DNA from: Calvatia gigantea
Taxonomy: Eukaryota > Basidiomycota > Agaricomycetes > Agaricales > Lycoperdaceae
NCBI GenBank assembly: GCA_025093985.1
Contig: JACAAK010000005.1
Span: 806,001 to 870,000 of the forward strand
Reading direction: 5' to 3'
DNA length: 64,000 nt
Shown one piece after another: positions 1 to 12,750 of the stretch. Numbering within the stretch: the stretch's first letter is position 1; the number at the start of each line of letters is the position of its first letter. The notes beneath the pieces were generated by a model. That model worked only from the letters and a program-made list of their open reading frames with translations, did not search any database and was not told the origin of the DNA. A program made the translations under genes and the position numbers.

Positions 1-1017
1 GGTAGTCAACTTCCACATGTCGACGGGAGGGGTAGTGTTGGGGTCCTCGAGGATACCAGCCTCGTAGGAGATGTGGAACAAATTTTCATCAGTTGACCAC
101 GGCTTGGCAGCGGTCTGTTGGACGGGGATGTTCTTCTCGGCAGCGTATTGGAGGAGAGCCTGTCGGCCAGCGAAGCGGTGGTAGAATTCTAGAGACCCAA
201 CTCGTCAAGATAAATTCTACCGGAGGGTTCCGTGCTGCCATACCTGGAATGCGCCAGGGAGCAATAACTTTGATGTCGGGTTTCAGTCCGTAGAAAGCAA
301 GCTCGAAGCGGACCTGGTCATTGCCCTTGCCGGTACAACCGTGGGCGACGTAGCTAAAAATAGCCGCATCAGAAGTTAATCAATATTTTGGGCGAGACGC
401 GCGACAAAATTGGATAAGCGTTAACTCACTCGCAGCCTACTTTCTCGGCCACATCGATCATACCCCGGGCAATAACAGGACGAGCAAGGGATGTTCCAAG
501 GAGGTAAACGTTCTGAAAATGGAAATTAGGGATGGTACGATAATGGAACAATAACAAAAAGCCATACCTCGTAGATACAGTTGGTTTGGACGGCGGGGTA
601 GATCAGTTCATTGACGAACTCCCGCTTAAGATCCTGGGGAAATAGGCACGTTAAACTGGTTGTTGTGCGACGGATGGGTTGGTCATACCGACAGGTAGAA
701 GCCCTTGGCTCCGACCTTCATGGCTTTCGTTTTAGCGGCTTCGAAGTCCTGAGGTGATCATGCGACGAGTTTAGGCGTAATCAGGATCATTCGGAAGGAA
801 AACAGACCTCTTCCTGGCCGACGTCTGCCATGAAGGCGTAGACGTCATACCCCTGCTCGATCAACCATGCCAAAATACAGGAGGTATCTTCGAATAACGT
901 TCAGCACGTATGCACACCGACAGGGACAACGCCACTCGCATAATGCGAAGTGAATTGGCAGCACTCACCGAGACCACCGGAGTAAGCCAAGAGGACACGG
1001 CCACGGTTCTCAGACAT
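1..1017 (-). CDS. ARG1: Argininosuccinate synthase, 5' part (gene runs off the left edge)
   Basis: Joins citrulline and aspartate with ATP to give argininosuccinate, the penultimate step of arginine synthesis, in the cytosol. The start is the ATG at 1015-1017; exon 1 reads [16 protein letters not shown], the N-type ATP pyrophosphatase loop (SGGLDTS once spliced). The first intron runs about 968-888 and splicing restores [15 protein letters not shown]. Later exons read [45 protein letters not shown] and [19 protein letters not shown], all standard for the family. A short intron near 188-246 joins RIP to [10 protein letters not shown], and the leftmost exon reads [14 protein letters not shown]. 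At least six introns are visible, all short. No frame break was seen. The C-terminal half lies outside the window. Identification is very secure; exact splice points are by eye. Confidence 0.95.
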
Positions 1018-3768
1018 ATTTGATTGGTATCTATAAATTGAGGCAGAAAGGTGTAGCAATGAAGGGGGGGAGGAGTCAAGAGGTGAAGGTCAAGGAGACT
1101 TGGGCGCAAATTTATATCTACTTTCGTCCGAGTGCCCGCGCCAAGTCCCCTCCTCGGACGATAAGTATCGATGAGGACAAAGACACCTGATTAACGTCAC
1201 GTGCACATGACCTCCTTTACTGGCAGAGAAGCCCACATCCCATCTATTGATACCCTGGACCTGGCTAAGATGCTTCCTAGTACGCGTTGACACGTCTTAT
1301 TTGAACTCTATTCCCAGTTTCATCGGTATAATGACTTCCTACTTCTTTTACCGCGCCCAAGTTCCGACCCCGCCCCTACATGTTTCACTCAACAATGGGA
1401 TAGCATACCCCGGTGGCAACCTTGGATGTCCAACACACCTTGTACCTCTGGGCGAGCATACTAACGGTCTTGTGGTGGCTTCATGTACCCACCTGCGAGA
1501 GCTTTTACATAGGTTTAGTGCTGCGAGTAATTTACGCTTTAACTCCAGGCCGCGAATCTGAATTTAAAATCCACAAGGAGCTCCTACCTTACGCCATACG
1601 AGAGTACACAAGCCCGCGGACACCCGTTGCCCTCCCGCCAACAATAGTATGATTGTGCAATAGCCCGACGGCCGCGATGGTCACTGTGTGTTCGGCCGTC
1701 ATATCTTGATTATCTGACGGCCTCGTGCAAAACACTCAAGGCGTTCTCAATGATTTCTTCCGTGGATTCCGGGAACGTTCTGTTGCTTGTTCAAGGCCGC
1801 TCTGGGAATTCAAACTCGCTTTGGTCAAAGAAAATGTGTGGCTCTGAGGGCTGGTCATGACCAGGAATGATAATCATACTTACCGAGAGCCCAGATGGAG
1901 AGCCTCGAATAAAGGGTTTCGCATCAGGTTACACAAAACGGCGCTGCAGTTATTCTTAAGTCGGAGTAATCAACGCTTTAATTACCGGGCGGTGTCCCAG
2001 AGATCGGCGCAGCGCCAGCAATACTCCACATGTCGTCTGATACTGAACCTCGTAAATGATGCAGTACTCTGGAGCCCTCCGATATTAGCGGTGTAATCAT
2101 GAGGTGCCCAGGGCGGAATGGTGATATCACCATCCTCACAAGTCGATCCATCATTAAAACAGCTTATCACGAAAAACTGTGTAGCTTGCCCAATGTCGGC
2201 AGGGCGTTGTGTTATCTTCATGATCGCCTCATCGGAGTGAACAATGATAGGATCCTTGTACGAAAGGGACCTCTGTGGACTCAATGATTGCTTTACCTCG
2301 GTTTGGCGGGAACTGGACAACGGGCGCAACTTACGCAAGACAACATGAGTTGCGTGTGGCCCGACAGATTGTATTCTTTAATCCAACTCAAACGTGTTTC
2401 GCTGGGCGTCGCAGCACCACTGGGCAGATGGGATCCGGAAAGAGGTTTCCGGTGAGGATCGAAGTAAAGCTAAACTCTCCTGATTTGCCACTTCGGACCT
2501 TAATGAAATTTAGTGTCGGAAGGCCTGTTCGTAGAGGAATCCATAAGGCCAAGTTTGATGAGAACTCCTGGTTCCCGGTATTTACTTCGTGATTCTTCGG
2601 CGCCTAGAATGGAGGGGTTGTGTTGTGTTTCGGGTCCTCACGATAACCATGGAAGGTGCGGAACCAGCTGCTACATGCCGCTAGGGAAGGTATGTTAGGT
2701 GAGTGTTGGGGCTACCCCACCGGTCCTGTCGGGTCGCCAGTCATTTGTTCCGTGATGCACCGTTCCAAGCTTGTGCCCGCGACGGGAAAAAACATACGAT
2801 AGCATTTAAAACGTTCTCGTGGTCGTCGCGTTGGTTACGTCGGGAAGAGAAGTAGTGTTACACACAAGTACTCTGGTTTGATTTTGTGGGGGTTTGCTTT
2901 TCGTGTTCTGCTAGCACCCGTAACCCCGTTATTCTGGGTAGCTCTAACCTCCACAGGTTTTAGTCTTATCATGAATTCAAGCCAGGAAATTCCTCAGGAG
3001 GCGTCCAGGGGTACCAAGTCGGAGGGCCGCAAGCGGGAAGAAACATTCTGCACTCGGTGCCGGAGGTGACATACCTCAATGTGTTCTTTGAAGACTTGGA
3101 TTCATCGCCAACTGGGGTTTAGTAACACCAATGAGAAAATCTCCCCCCTAGTCGGCGGGGTGGACCTCATTATTAGGTTTCGCCTGGTATAGAATTATAA
3201 ATGGTTACGCAACTTGACTGCCAAAGAAGTGTTGCGTTTGAGGGTGGTGACTACATCTTAGGTGATATACGTAGTTTACTCTGGGTCGTATAGTTTTCAA
3301 TGTAGCTGGGGGAGAGTCAGGTGCAGGAATTCTGTCAAGGAAGGTTCTTTATGTATTAGAGGTGTTGTATCCGGTGTGTATGGGAACGTTGAATTCTGCG
3401 GGGACTGCGGTTACGCTGCCATTCCGAATTTGATTTCACCACTACATCCTTCAAATTACGTTCCTTACGTGCGCTTCGGATCAGGAGAACGTAGCGTTAT
3501 GTTCGGGATATATCCTTAAGGACGGAGTGTTATGCGCAACCACATCTCCTCGTTAATTTTTTTCAGTAAGGTGTTCGAGTTATATTGTCCAGAACTGGGT
3601 ACATAGATAGGTAAATTGTGGCTAAGCGGGAAGGAGGAAACGCAATTGGTTGGTTGGAAAAGCGTAACTCATCGCAGAGAGACAGATAGACACGAAAGAA
3701 TAAAGAAACCCCGAAACCCCAATGTTAAAAGGATAAAAATTAAAATGACATGTTGGGTGGATGTTACC
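1018..3768. other. Gene-poor interval upstream of ARG1
   Basis: About 2.75 kb with only short open frames on both strands, none with a recognisable motif or plausible exon chain. A minus-strand frame at 1982-2338 (118 codons) is the longest but matches no family I know. The interval has a mixed base composition and may hold worn-down transposon or gene remnants. I can name no gene here. It contains the ARG1 promoter next to 1017 and the kinase 3' region next to 3768. Confidence 0.5.
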
Positions 3769-6673
3769 CTATGAGAAAGGGAAAGAACTTCCAGGAGTAG
3801 GAGGTTCAAGGCGACCTTGAGAGAGTGCGTCCCAGTCACTAAAAGTTGTTCCCATGAGAAGCCATTGATTGGCGACTAAGGAAGGGTGCGCACATATGAC
3901 TAAAAATGGGGTGCTCCTTCATGCGACGGACAGAGAGGCGTTCGGAAGGCTTCTTAGCCAGTACCTAGAATAGCCCTAATGAGAAATGCAGCTCCGAAAC
4001 ATAACGAAACCAACAACGAACCCTATTGAGGAAGTCGTGTTCAACCTCAGTCAGAGAACCACGAGGGTCGATACAGAACTCCTTCAAGTCGTAATCGTCG
4101 TTTCCCTCGACCCAGCAATAAGGAAGCTAAACAAAATCCTCATCAGCCTCCAACCGCGCACATATACAGTCGGAAATACACACATCACCGGTCAACATAG
4201 CATGAAATGTGCATGCCATAGCGAAATAATCCACACCAAAACTATAATCCTCCTCGTTCCAGACTTCAGGCGGTCCATAACCTGGTGTACCACAGGCCCC
4301 ATGAACGATATGAGGGTTATGAGGTGCAGCGAAAAGCGGTGGGAATGCATCCCCGCCCAGTTCTGCTGAACGGCAGAAAAAGGGATAGATTGCCTTCGAG
4401 ACGGCACCGTGGTCAAATGATAGTGCGAGTCCGAAATCAGCGATTCGGATGTGTCCGTTGTCGAGCATGATGTTGTCGAGCTTGATGTCGCGGTGCATGA
4501 TACCACGCGTGTGGAGGTCGTGGATAGCAAGGATCTACGGTAGATGACGATGATGGTTAATGGACAAGAGCTAACTCAGGAAAGGGCGTTTATAATAATT
4601 ACAAGTTCGGCGGCGTAGAATACCGCAACTTCGGAATCCATTCTACACCCAAAGCTTTCCCAAAGATCCATCAACGACCCTCCCATGCAATACCGCTGGG
4701 TACAACATTGAGGGACTTCAAACATGTCAGAGATAAAAAAAACTCACCATAGCAAGCAAAACCGCATCCTCCGAAGCCTGCCAATAATCCAACTGTGCCG
4801 CCCACCGAGACTCGCTCACGCTCCACATAGCCACGATCTCGTTCGCAAGCGCTTTATCATGACCCCGAACCCGCTTCACAATTTTGACCGCGTACTGCCT
4901 CCCTTCACCCGTACCACCAGTCGCTTTCCAGACTGTCCCGAAAGAGCCTTGGCCGATGGGGCAGTAACCATCGAGCTTGAGACTTTTCATGAACTCGTCG
5001 TTGAAGTGGAAGCTGGCGAGTGGGTTCGTTAGTTGTTGACAAAAATCGGATCTGTCGTTAACTAAAGTGAGTTCCTTGCGGAGTGTTGAGGGTGGGTGAG
5101 GTGTACTAGGGGTTGGAGGCGGTGCGAAGGAGTAGAGTGTAAAGGGGTCGGAAAAGTCGGAACTAGAGGAGAGGAAGAGGGTTTGGGTTGAGGAAGGCGA
5201 GGAAACAGAAACTTCCGGAAGCTCGATGGAGTCGTTATTGCGCTGGTGATTGGTAGGCGGAGTATTATTAATCGTTGAGGGTGAGCGGAACTCCGCGAGA
5301 GTTTCGCCCTTGGGGACAAAAACAGGCGTGGTGACGGCTGGAATGTCAACGCTCGCTTTTACTTCGTTCTCGGGCGTAGTATCCCCGGGGTTGGTATTGA
5401 GGGTACTTGGATGCTTCGAACCTCGCCGTGTAGTTCTGCGCTGGGGGTTGCCAGAACCCGAGTCTTCGAGGTCACCAAGAGAACGACCATCGAGTACGAT
5501 TTTCTCCGGAACAGTGTCACGCCGCCGCGAGGAGCTGAGATTAATACGAAGATAATGAGGGAGCAAAATAGAAGCGGAACTGAGGAGGGAAAACGAGAAG
5601 GAGACGGTAGTTGTTGATCGAATAGAGCCAAAGAGAATGGTTGAAAGCGTTGAGGCGGCCCAGGCAACAGATCCATGATTGGATGGATGGCCAACGGCGA
5701 AGTAACTCTCGGGTGTGAGATCCTTGGTCGGGGTACCAGTGCACTCCGAGTCTCTGCCGGACTGACCGTTCGTTGATCCTTCAAGAACATGGCCGTTCCC
5801 TAACTTCTCTGGCGTCCGGAAAGTTGGTCGGGTACAAGAATTTGGGTGATGGCCGGAGATGGATTCAAGCACTAGATAAAGAAACCCCAAAAACAAGGGA
5901 TCGACTTGTGAAGGGAAATTCTGAAAGAAATCACTGGCTCTGAGGGTAGGGTAGGATTGAACATCGCGGACGAGGAAACGGCAGAGGCGATCCAATGCCT
6001 TAAGAAGGAGACGGGTCCGGGGAAAGCGGCGAAGCAAGCCAGAAACGAAAACGAACACTGACAGGGCGAGAGACGTTATAAATGAGTGGACGGAAGCGAA
6101 TGCGATGCTACAGAACGTTTGGAAATTCCAGGCTGCGGATTTGTTGTTGAGAAGCTGGTCCTTGGTGGAGGGGTCCCAATGAGCGGACTGGTCGAGTGCT
6201 GCACAAGAACGCTTCGGAGACTTGTCAGAGCGTCTGCGATCAATTTTGGATAGTATATTCTCGAAGAGAGTGCGGGTTGCTGAGGAGGCAAAGGCACGGA
6301 TGTCGTGAAAGAGATGGTGATGGGAGGCATCGGGCTTTCGAGGGGAGCCGTGGCTGACGTGTTGACGGCAAGGAGGCGGGGGAGGCATAGCGCCTAAGAG
6401 CCAACAGGTGAAGGAGGTAGTGATCGACAAAATAGAGGCGACAACGATGGTATAGATGGTATAAAAGTTCATTGTGACGGGTACGGTTAGCGATACGAGT
6501 ATTCTCGAGGATCTCGACCCAGAGGCAACGCGAAGACAAGCGAGGAAAAGAGCGGGAGGAAACCCAAGCTGGAACGCGATACGAAGCACCTTTACGACTT
6601 GCAGAAATTGGAAACGAGCAAGGCGGAGAGCTATCAGTTGCTCTTCCCAGGTTTTAATTTCTTGGAAAACCAT
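3769..6673 (-). CDS. Protein kinase with hydrophobic N-terminus and long disordered linker (paralog of the gene at 33251-35172)
   Basis: Predicted Ser/Thr kinase. ATG candidates lie at 6673 (MVFQEIKTWEEQ) and 6472 (MNFYTIYTIVVASILSI); both begin with hydrophobic helices that suggest membrane attachment. A Ser/Pro/Thr-rich linker of roughly 400 residues follows, then the kinase domain: glycine loop GQGSFGTVWKA, lysine in YAVKIVK, hinge region MGGSLMDLWESFG, catalytic loop HRDIKLDNIML, DFGLAL, and GTPGYGPPEV, where PPE replaces the usual APE. The stretch between DFG and GTPG is about 45 residues, longer than usual. Introns: about 4726-4697, 4613-4546, one after AMLTGD, one before VLAKKPSERLSV, and one splitting FSHI/DWDAL. 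The protein ends PPTPGSSFPFS at 3769. The layout and the last splice junction match the second kinase. It resembles AGC-type kinases but the subfamily is not certain; substrate unknown. Confidence 0.8.
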
Positions 6674-7362
6674 TGTCAGCCACTTGACTAGGACCCAAAG
6701 AGGAAAAACGTCAGCCAAGCGGGGAGTTCATCGCCAACTGATTGCTTGGTTTTAGGCAAAAGTTGCGTTTGAATCGGTATACTCCACTGATACCCATTTT
6801 GACCAGGGGGGTACGGGAATTTGTTGCGTCGCTGAGGTTGTGTTTATTTTTGTTTTTTTTGGCCTGATCTGCCGAGTGCGACCAGACACCTTAAGCAGCT
6901 GAGCGAGACGGCATAAGTGTAAGAATGGAGCGTGTTAGCATGAGTTACAGGGGGACCTCCGCAAAGTGGCTCCCAAGGAAAACGCGGTGGACTTGGAGCG
7001 GCATTGAGATATAGGCTGGTAGTGAGATGACGACATACGGGCTTGTGTGCTTGGCCAATGTAGAGACAGTGATGGAGCTGAGGATTCCGAGGTACCGTGG
7101 CTGCGTGAAGCAACGGTGGTATATTGAAGTGGACGGGTAGGTATAGTAACAGTGGTATAGTCTATTTGGATCCGGGCCTAGCGCGTGGTGTGTTTCACTT
7201 GTCGTGATATCCGTAAAATGACAGCTTGCATCCGACAGTCCTTCATAGACACCAGGAAAGTCGGTAACCTTGTCGCCCGACCACCCCGACTCAGAGGGCT
7301 CCAACTAGTTGGACGGTCAGTTTCGGTTTGTCGCTTGGGCATATGCATCGTGCTAGCCGAGG
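6674..7362. other. Intergenic, kinase promoter and TPT1 3' region
   Basis: Nearly 700 bases with only short frames and no recognisable motif. It holds the upstream region of the kinase gene and the 3' flank of the tRNA phosphotransferase-like gene. Nothing else was seen. Confidence 0.4.
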
Positions 7363-8331
7363 TTATACCTCAGTAGTTGGTCTGGTGTCACCGGAGTCGT
7401 ACAACATTTCGCGTTTCAAAGAAACAACAAAGACATCCTTGAAGAACGCAGGAGGGATGCTCCCGCCGGCGAGACCGGTCGAAATGATTTGCTTCGTCGT
7501 TGTCGTAAAGAACTTGATACCAGCATCCATGGCCGCTGCAACGTCGAGTCTGATATGGAGTTGGACGAGGGGTTTGTCTGATAGTGGGAACGTAGGGGAG
7601 GAACGAGGAGATGTTGGGGACGAGAGGGTTGTAAGGTGTTGCGGGAAGTAAATGAAGTTTGGATTGAGGGGCTTTGGCTTTGGTAGCTGTGGTACTGCTA
7701 GGTCTGGTCGAAGCCCCTTACGCTCTGAAAGCGATTTTCAGACCAAAGACCAACCCTAATCCAGAAGGAAAGAAAACGTACCGATAAAGCTCCAATTTTC
7801 AGGTGCCGTGGCGTAGATGAGAGAGCGTATGTGTCCGGGAACCCTCAGTCGCGTTGTTGAAATGGAAACATCCTGCGGAAAGGTATGAACTGCACGTGGA
7901 GACCTGATTACGGAGAAGAGAACATACCGGTATGGAATGGCCTTCCCGTACCCGAATATAGGTGGTCTTGTGCCACCCCGGTTGGCCCTCAGACCTCTCG
8001 AGGTCGGTGACGAGCTCGAAACGCTGCAGCTGGTCGTTCTTGACCCATTCGAGGATTTGGCCCGGTTCTACTTCAGGAACGACTTGGGAGGTTATCTACC
8101 CACGCGTCAAAAGCAAATTTTAATTGACGAGGAAAAGAGACCGACCAAGTCCGACAGAGGTGCGAAGGCATCAGGACGCAAGTTGGCGAGGTGCCTCAGA
8201 TATGTTGTAGCAGCAACTCCCCATGCAGTTTGTTCTTCTGTAGGAGGTGGCCTCCAAGCGTATTTGAGATATTTCTTGTATGTTTTCGTAGGTCTCGCCC
8301 GCGATAGGATGGGAAGTGCGGGTTTAATCAT
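7363..8331 (-). CDS. TPT1: tRNA 2'-phosphotransferase (Tpt1/KptA family), divergent
   Basis: Tpt1 removes the 2'-phosphate left at the ligated junction after tRNA splicing, handing it to NAD+. Exons read from the ATG at 8331: YLRHLANLRPDAFAPLSDL, then (after an intron ending gggtag) ITSQVVPEVEPGQILEWV and NDQLQRFELV, then YIRVREGHSIP, an intron at about 7926-7876, IYATAPENWSFI, an intron at about 7779-7723, and finally IRLDVAAAMDAGIKFF and GSIPPAFFKDVFV, stopping at 7363. LRH (first Arg-His pair), the RFEL block, R-x-x-x-GHSI and the IPPxFF ending are family signatures. Odd points: the N-terminus before LRH is short and atypical, the usual H-x-H-L-A stretch is replaced by a Pro-rich segment (LPKPKPLNPNFIYFP), and the late GMR-type arginine is not visible. 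It lies head to head with the F-BAR gene, 97 bp apart. A missed exon is the alternative explanation for the gaps. Confidence 0.75.
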
Positions 8332-8428
8332 TGACGGGAGGGGAAGAGAAAGGGGGTGTGTACACGTGACCGAGGATATTAGCACGGAGATTGGAGAGTT
8401 AGCTCATTTGAGTACTGTAACCTCTGCC

Positions 8429-11224
8429 ATGAAGACACAGACAGACGACGGACACACAGCAGAATCCCTCTCCCACTGGGACTCAGACAATCCAAAGCCA
8501 AATTCCCTGGACGACTTGCCACCCCGCCTCTTCTCTTCTTCTCCGCAGCCCAGATCCAGCGTGGACTCTGCTGGTGCACCATCTTCATCTGGACATTGGC
8601 GGGACGGTGCAGCAGCGTATACAGACCGTCGTGATACACTCAACTCTGCACCGTCTCTACAGAGCGAACCCCCAACTCTGGTAGAGCCCAATTTTGATGA
8701 GGGCGTGCTTCGGGCCCTGTGTGAACTCGACGTATGTCGGTCCCTTCCCAACTCGGTACTCGGTTACTCACTCTGCACACATACACACAGTGTGGTGTCC
8801 CGCTTCTGCTGGATCGAATTAAACAAAGCACTGTCTCTTGCAGAGTACGCTCTCTCTATTTTCGCGATCAATATCTTTACGATTTCTAACAGTCCACTTC
8901 ATTAATTATCAGGAAGCAGCCTCTTTCTTCAAGAAGCGTGCTGCAATCGAAGACGAGTATGGCAAAACCTTACAGAAAATCGCCCGTACCACTTCCGAAA
9001 CATATGCCATGAGCGAGGGGAAAGCTGGGTATGCATCCCGATCCCTCTCTCCGTCGGCCCCTCACTCTCACTTATTCTTGTCCCTACTACAGTTCCTTTG
9101 TCTCCGCATGGCAATCATCAATGCGTGTACATGAAATGATGGCCGAAAACAGACTCAGGTTTGCACAGCGGTTAAATGAGATGAGTGATGAGTTGTCAAC
9201 TCTTGTGAAAGAAGTCGAGAAGAACAGAAAGCAGGTGTGTTCTTGTTCTCTCCTTGTCAACGTGTAACTACATTTTCTGATTGCTCCGGGCTCCTTGTTG
9301 TTTTGTGATAGACGAAAGAGCTCGCAACGCGTTACGAACGTGCCCTTCAAGACTCCGAAGCTATTACTGAAAAATGCAAAAACAGGCTTGAGGTTACCTC
9401 CGAGGAGCTTGAGCGGGTTCTCTTGCAGAAGGAGGGCGAGTCATTCAAGGATACCGCGGTCCAGAGCCGATCAGGAGCAACAGGGAAACGTGTCATCGGC
9501 AGAGCTGTTGCGAAGGGCGGACAACTACTGAAGGGCAAGAACCCAGGAAATGTAAGGTCCCCCTGTCAATTTGTGCTACGGGTTATTAATCAATTGACTT
9601 GACCGGTGTCTACTTAGATTCAACGACAGGAAGATGATATCAGGGCACGAATGTCTACTGCATCAGATCAGTACAGGAAAGCTGTGACAGATACACAAGC
9701 AATGCGACAAGAATACTTTAACTTTCAGTTACCCCGAATATTACGTGTGAGTCCCGTTGTGCTATTTTCGTCACTGCGCCCCTGTCGTTAACGCACATTG
9801 ACTGCGACCCGCAAGGCCCTGAAAGAGTGCGCAGACGAAATTGATCTGGGCACGCAGTACCACCTGACTCGATACGCCTTCTTGTACGAAAGTATTGTCT
9901 TGAGTGATGGACAGATATTGATCCCTCCTGATGGCGATGGTGAGCTTGCACTGGATATCAATTAATAGCATGAACTGATGATGGGGACGCGTTAGGTCTG
10001 GGCCTGAAAGCGACGATCGAGACAATTGACAATCGTTCTGATTTTAAGACGTACATGCAGAACTATGTATATGCGCGTGGATCAGCAGCTCCGCGCGGTC
10101 CGCGCAGAGAGGGTCCTCCAGAAGACGGATTCGTGAGTGCTTACTTTAAACACGAAATCAATCATACTTTAACTTTATATCAATCAGCTTCCACCACTGC
10201 CAATGCACAAACCCGATCAATATTTCCGCTCCCCACCGAATTCTACCCAAGGCCACGCCACCCAGAATTCGGTTTCCCTCCCTCAGTTAAACTCGCATCC
10301 AGGAAGCAATAATAATTTGAATGGGGTTTCTGATAAAGGACGACCAACGTTTGGTGTAGACCTGGCAGAACAGATGGCGAGGGACAACGTGGAGGTGCCA
10401 CCGATAATGGCCAAGTGTTGTGAAGCGATTGAAAAGTATGGTGTGAAGAATCAAGGGATTTATAGGGTTAGTGGGACAACAAGTAAAATTGCTGGGTTGA
10501 GAGCGAAACTGGACAAAGGTGAGAACTTCAATCTATCGCGCGTTTTACAGTTATTGAAGAGTTTCTTCATGCGTGGGTGCGGATAGATTTAGACTCGGTG
10601 GACTTGGATGCGCCAGAATGGTCGGCTGATATTAACAATGTCGCGAGCGCTATGAAATTGTGGTTGAGGGAGCTGCCAGACCCTTTGTTGACTAATACGC
10701 TGCATCAAGGATTTATCGAAGCTGCCAGTTGAGTGTCATCCTAAATCATTCTTGTTTCATGTGAACTGATTTTCTTGCCCTGTTTTTTCATAGAAATTGA
10801 GAATGAAAGGTTGAGGCAGATACGATTGCACGAGCGCGTGAACGACCTGCCGGACCCAAACTATTCAACATTGAAATACTTCTTGGGACATCTACACCGG
10901 TACGTTAACCTATTCTTTTCCCTTACCCCGTCTTGGATCGCTCACGCTACTGGGGTTCGATTTAGGATTAACCAACACGCGGCGGAGAATCAGATGTCGA
11001 TGCAAAACCTCGCGATTGTGTTTGGCCCGACTTTGCTCGGCCAGCCACTTCCAGTAGGAAACGGTGCAGCAGCGGTGATGCCTGATACGCACCATCAGAA
11101 TTTGGTGAGTCCTGATTGACTCGTGCCCTGATGGTTTGTTGATCATTTCTGGGCTGTGACATAGGCTATCGAGACGATATTAAACCATTATGTGGATATC
11201 TTCGTGGATGAATCAGAGGCATGA
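8429..11224 (+). CDS. RGD1: F-BAR and RhoGAP domain protein (Rgd1-like)
   Basis: Predicted GTPase-activating protein for Rho-type GTPases that binds curved membrane through an F-BAR domain; in yeast Rgd1 acts on Rho3/Rho4 in polarity and wall integrity. It starts at ATG 8429 (MKTQTDDGHTAESL) with a disordered N-terminus. F-BAR signatures: LLLDRIKQS, EAASFFKKRAAIEDEYGKTL, SAWQSSMRVHEMMAENRLRFA and EIDLGTQYHLTRYAFLYES, with coiled-coil between. A linker rich in Pro/Asn follows, then RhoGAP: FGVDLAEQM, VPPIMAKCCEAIEKYGVKNQ, GIYRVSGTTSKIAGLRAKLD with the arginine finger in YRVSG, MKLWLRELPDPLLT and MQNLAIVFGPTLL. Stop at 11222-11224. About eleven introns of 45-90 bp, all GT-AG, keep the frame throughout with no breaks. 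One intron (about 10521-10586) separates GLRAKLDK from DLDSVDLDAPEW. Very secure. Confidence 0.92.
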
Positions 11225-12750
11225 GCAACTCCCGTTCTTTTTTGTTTATCTGTTTCATACCCATTGTTGTTCTTTGTCTCGCACTTTATCTTGTTTTTCT
11301 TATATTTAATTCTGTTTGCCACTTTATTACATTGGGACAACTTTCGCGCGTTTCTATGTTTTTTTCCTCTTTCTCCCCCTCTTTTCCCATTCGTATTTAT
11401 ATCAGTCTTCTTGTGATCGTAGCATTTGTATTTGGTTCTGTATCTCATTCGGTGGAACTGGCTGGCCTGGTCCCCGATGATTAGGATGGGTGTGGGTAGC
11501 AAAGCACTGGATCAATGGTGGATAGGTGACACTGGACAACTTGTGATGGATGTGATGGATTACTTGGGAATTTCGTGATTTTGGTGCGCCAGTGGGAATG
11601 GAGGGGGTTTTGTTGTATGTTATGTATGTATTGTAGTAGAGACAGCCACTCGATACCCTTACACACCACGGTGATCAGGATACCCACAGGATAGGGACTG
11701 ATGTAAATAGTCACGCCGGGAACACTGGCTGTCTCATCTCGGGCTGCAAGTAATTACGTTTGTGGGTCCACCGAATGATGTGACACACGACCCGTCACGA
11801 GCTGGGATGGGAGCCGATCACCTCTTGGCGTCAAACGTCTTCAACAGACTCGAAAAAGAGCTTTGTGAGATAACAAGTACGGGGCTCTATCCTTCTCCCT
11901 CCTCGCTGACGCATTTTTGACAACTTTTTCAGGTGTCAGTCCAACGTCACCAGAGTCGTCTAATCCCCTTCAGACTCTGCTGTCGCCGAGCGAGTAATCA
12001 GGGTTACCGGTTTCCGAAGAAGAATACAATCAAGCCCCCCTCACTAAATCCCGTGGTAGTGGATTAGGGCAGAGTCCAGACCTCACTCAATATACTAACG
12101 AACCCTGGTTCGTTTCGGTGGTTTTCAGACAAGTAGCAGATGCCAGGACTGACCCGCACGGGGACTTGGATTCGACTGTGATGGGACCCCTCAAGAAGAT
12201 ACCCGGCCATGCTTGTCTGTTCCAGTACGAATGCGGTCCGCATTTGTTTGAACATCGGTTCTTGAAGTTCCCTGCGAGCCGTACACCGCTCCCATATCGA
12301 TTCAAACTATTGTGGATACCTTGGCCTCGAGTAACCAAAATAACAGGTTCTCTCTTTTCAACGCGAGCATTTCCTATCTACATACATGCACCCCGAGAGC
12401 TGATAATCTACTTGTACCCTGTTCCAGACCTTAGAGGGAACCATCGAAAAGTTGAAAGCCACAGCGGGGAGCACCGCTCCAAGCTATTTTAATTCGACGT
12501 GATCTAAATCGTACGCACGCATCGAAACCGATTTCCGACGTCCGTGAAGCGGTGCTTGGCTCACTGCCACTGCAGTGCAAAGCGCGGACTGAAACGAGGG
12601 CGGTCTCTATAAACAAACATTCTTCCGTATGTGATCGGATCAGGTCCCACGATTACCATTCACGGTTACCCTCATATTTGCACGCCAGGCTGCTGTTTAC
12701 TTATCTGACCTTTCATCCCTCTCCCCCAGACCACCAGGCCTCGGTGCTAC
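11225..12750. other. Intergenic between F-BAR gene and first NACHT locus
   Basis: Begins with a T-rich 3' flank (11225-11420) typical of a fungal 3' UTR. A 124-codon plus-strand frame at 12118-12492 has no recognisable motif and no counterpart upstream of the other two NACHT copies, so I do not call it a gene. The last part is the NACHT promoter. Confidence 0.4.

Noticed and set aside
1982..2338. 118-codon minus-strand frame in the ARG1 upstream region
   Set aside because: No family motif, no exon chain and no paralog. Kept only as a note in the interval entry.
6674..6718. Upstream extension of the first kinase (MADVFPLW reading)
   Set aside because: The first codon is TTG; the nearest ATG in frame is 6673.
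7937..8905. 322-codon plus-strand frame
   Set aside because: It runs antisense through the tRNA phosphotransferase exons and then into the F-BAR first exon and intron; the true genes explain the openness.
12118..12492. 124-codon frame upstream of NACHT copy 1 considered as an extra N-terminal domain
   Set aside because: The three-way comparison places the NACHT start at 12751, and nothing similar lies upstream of copies 2 and 3.
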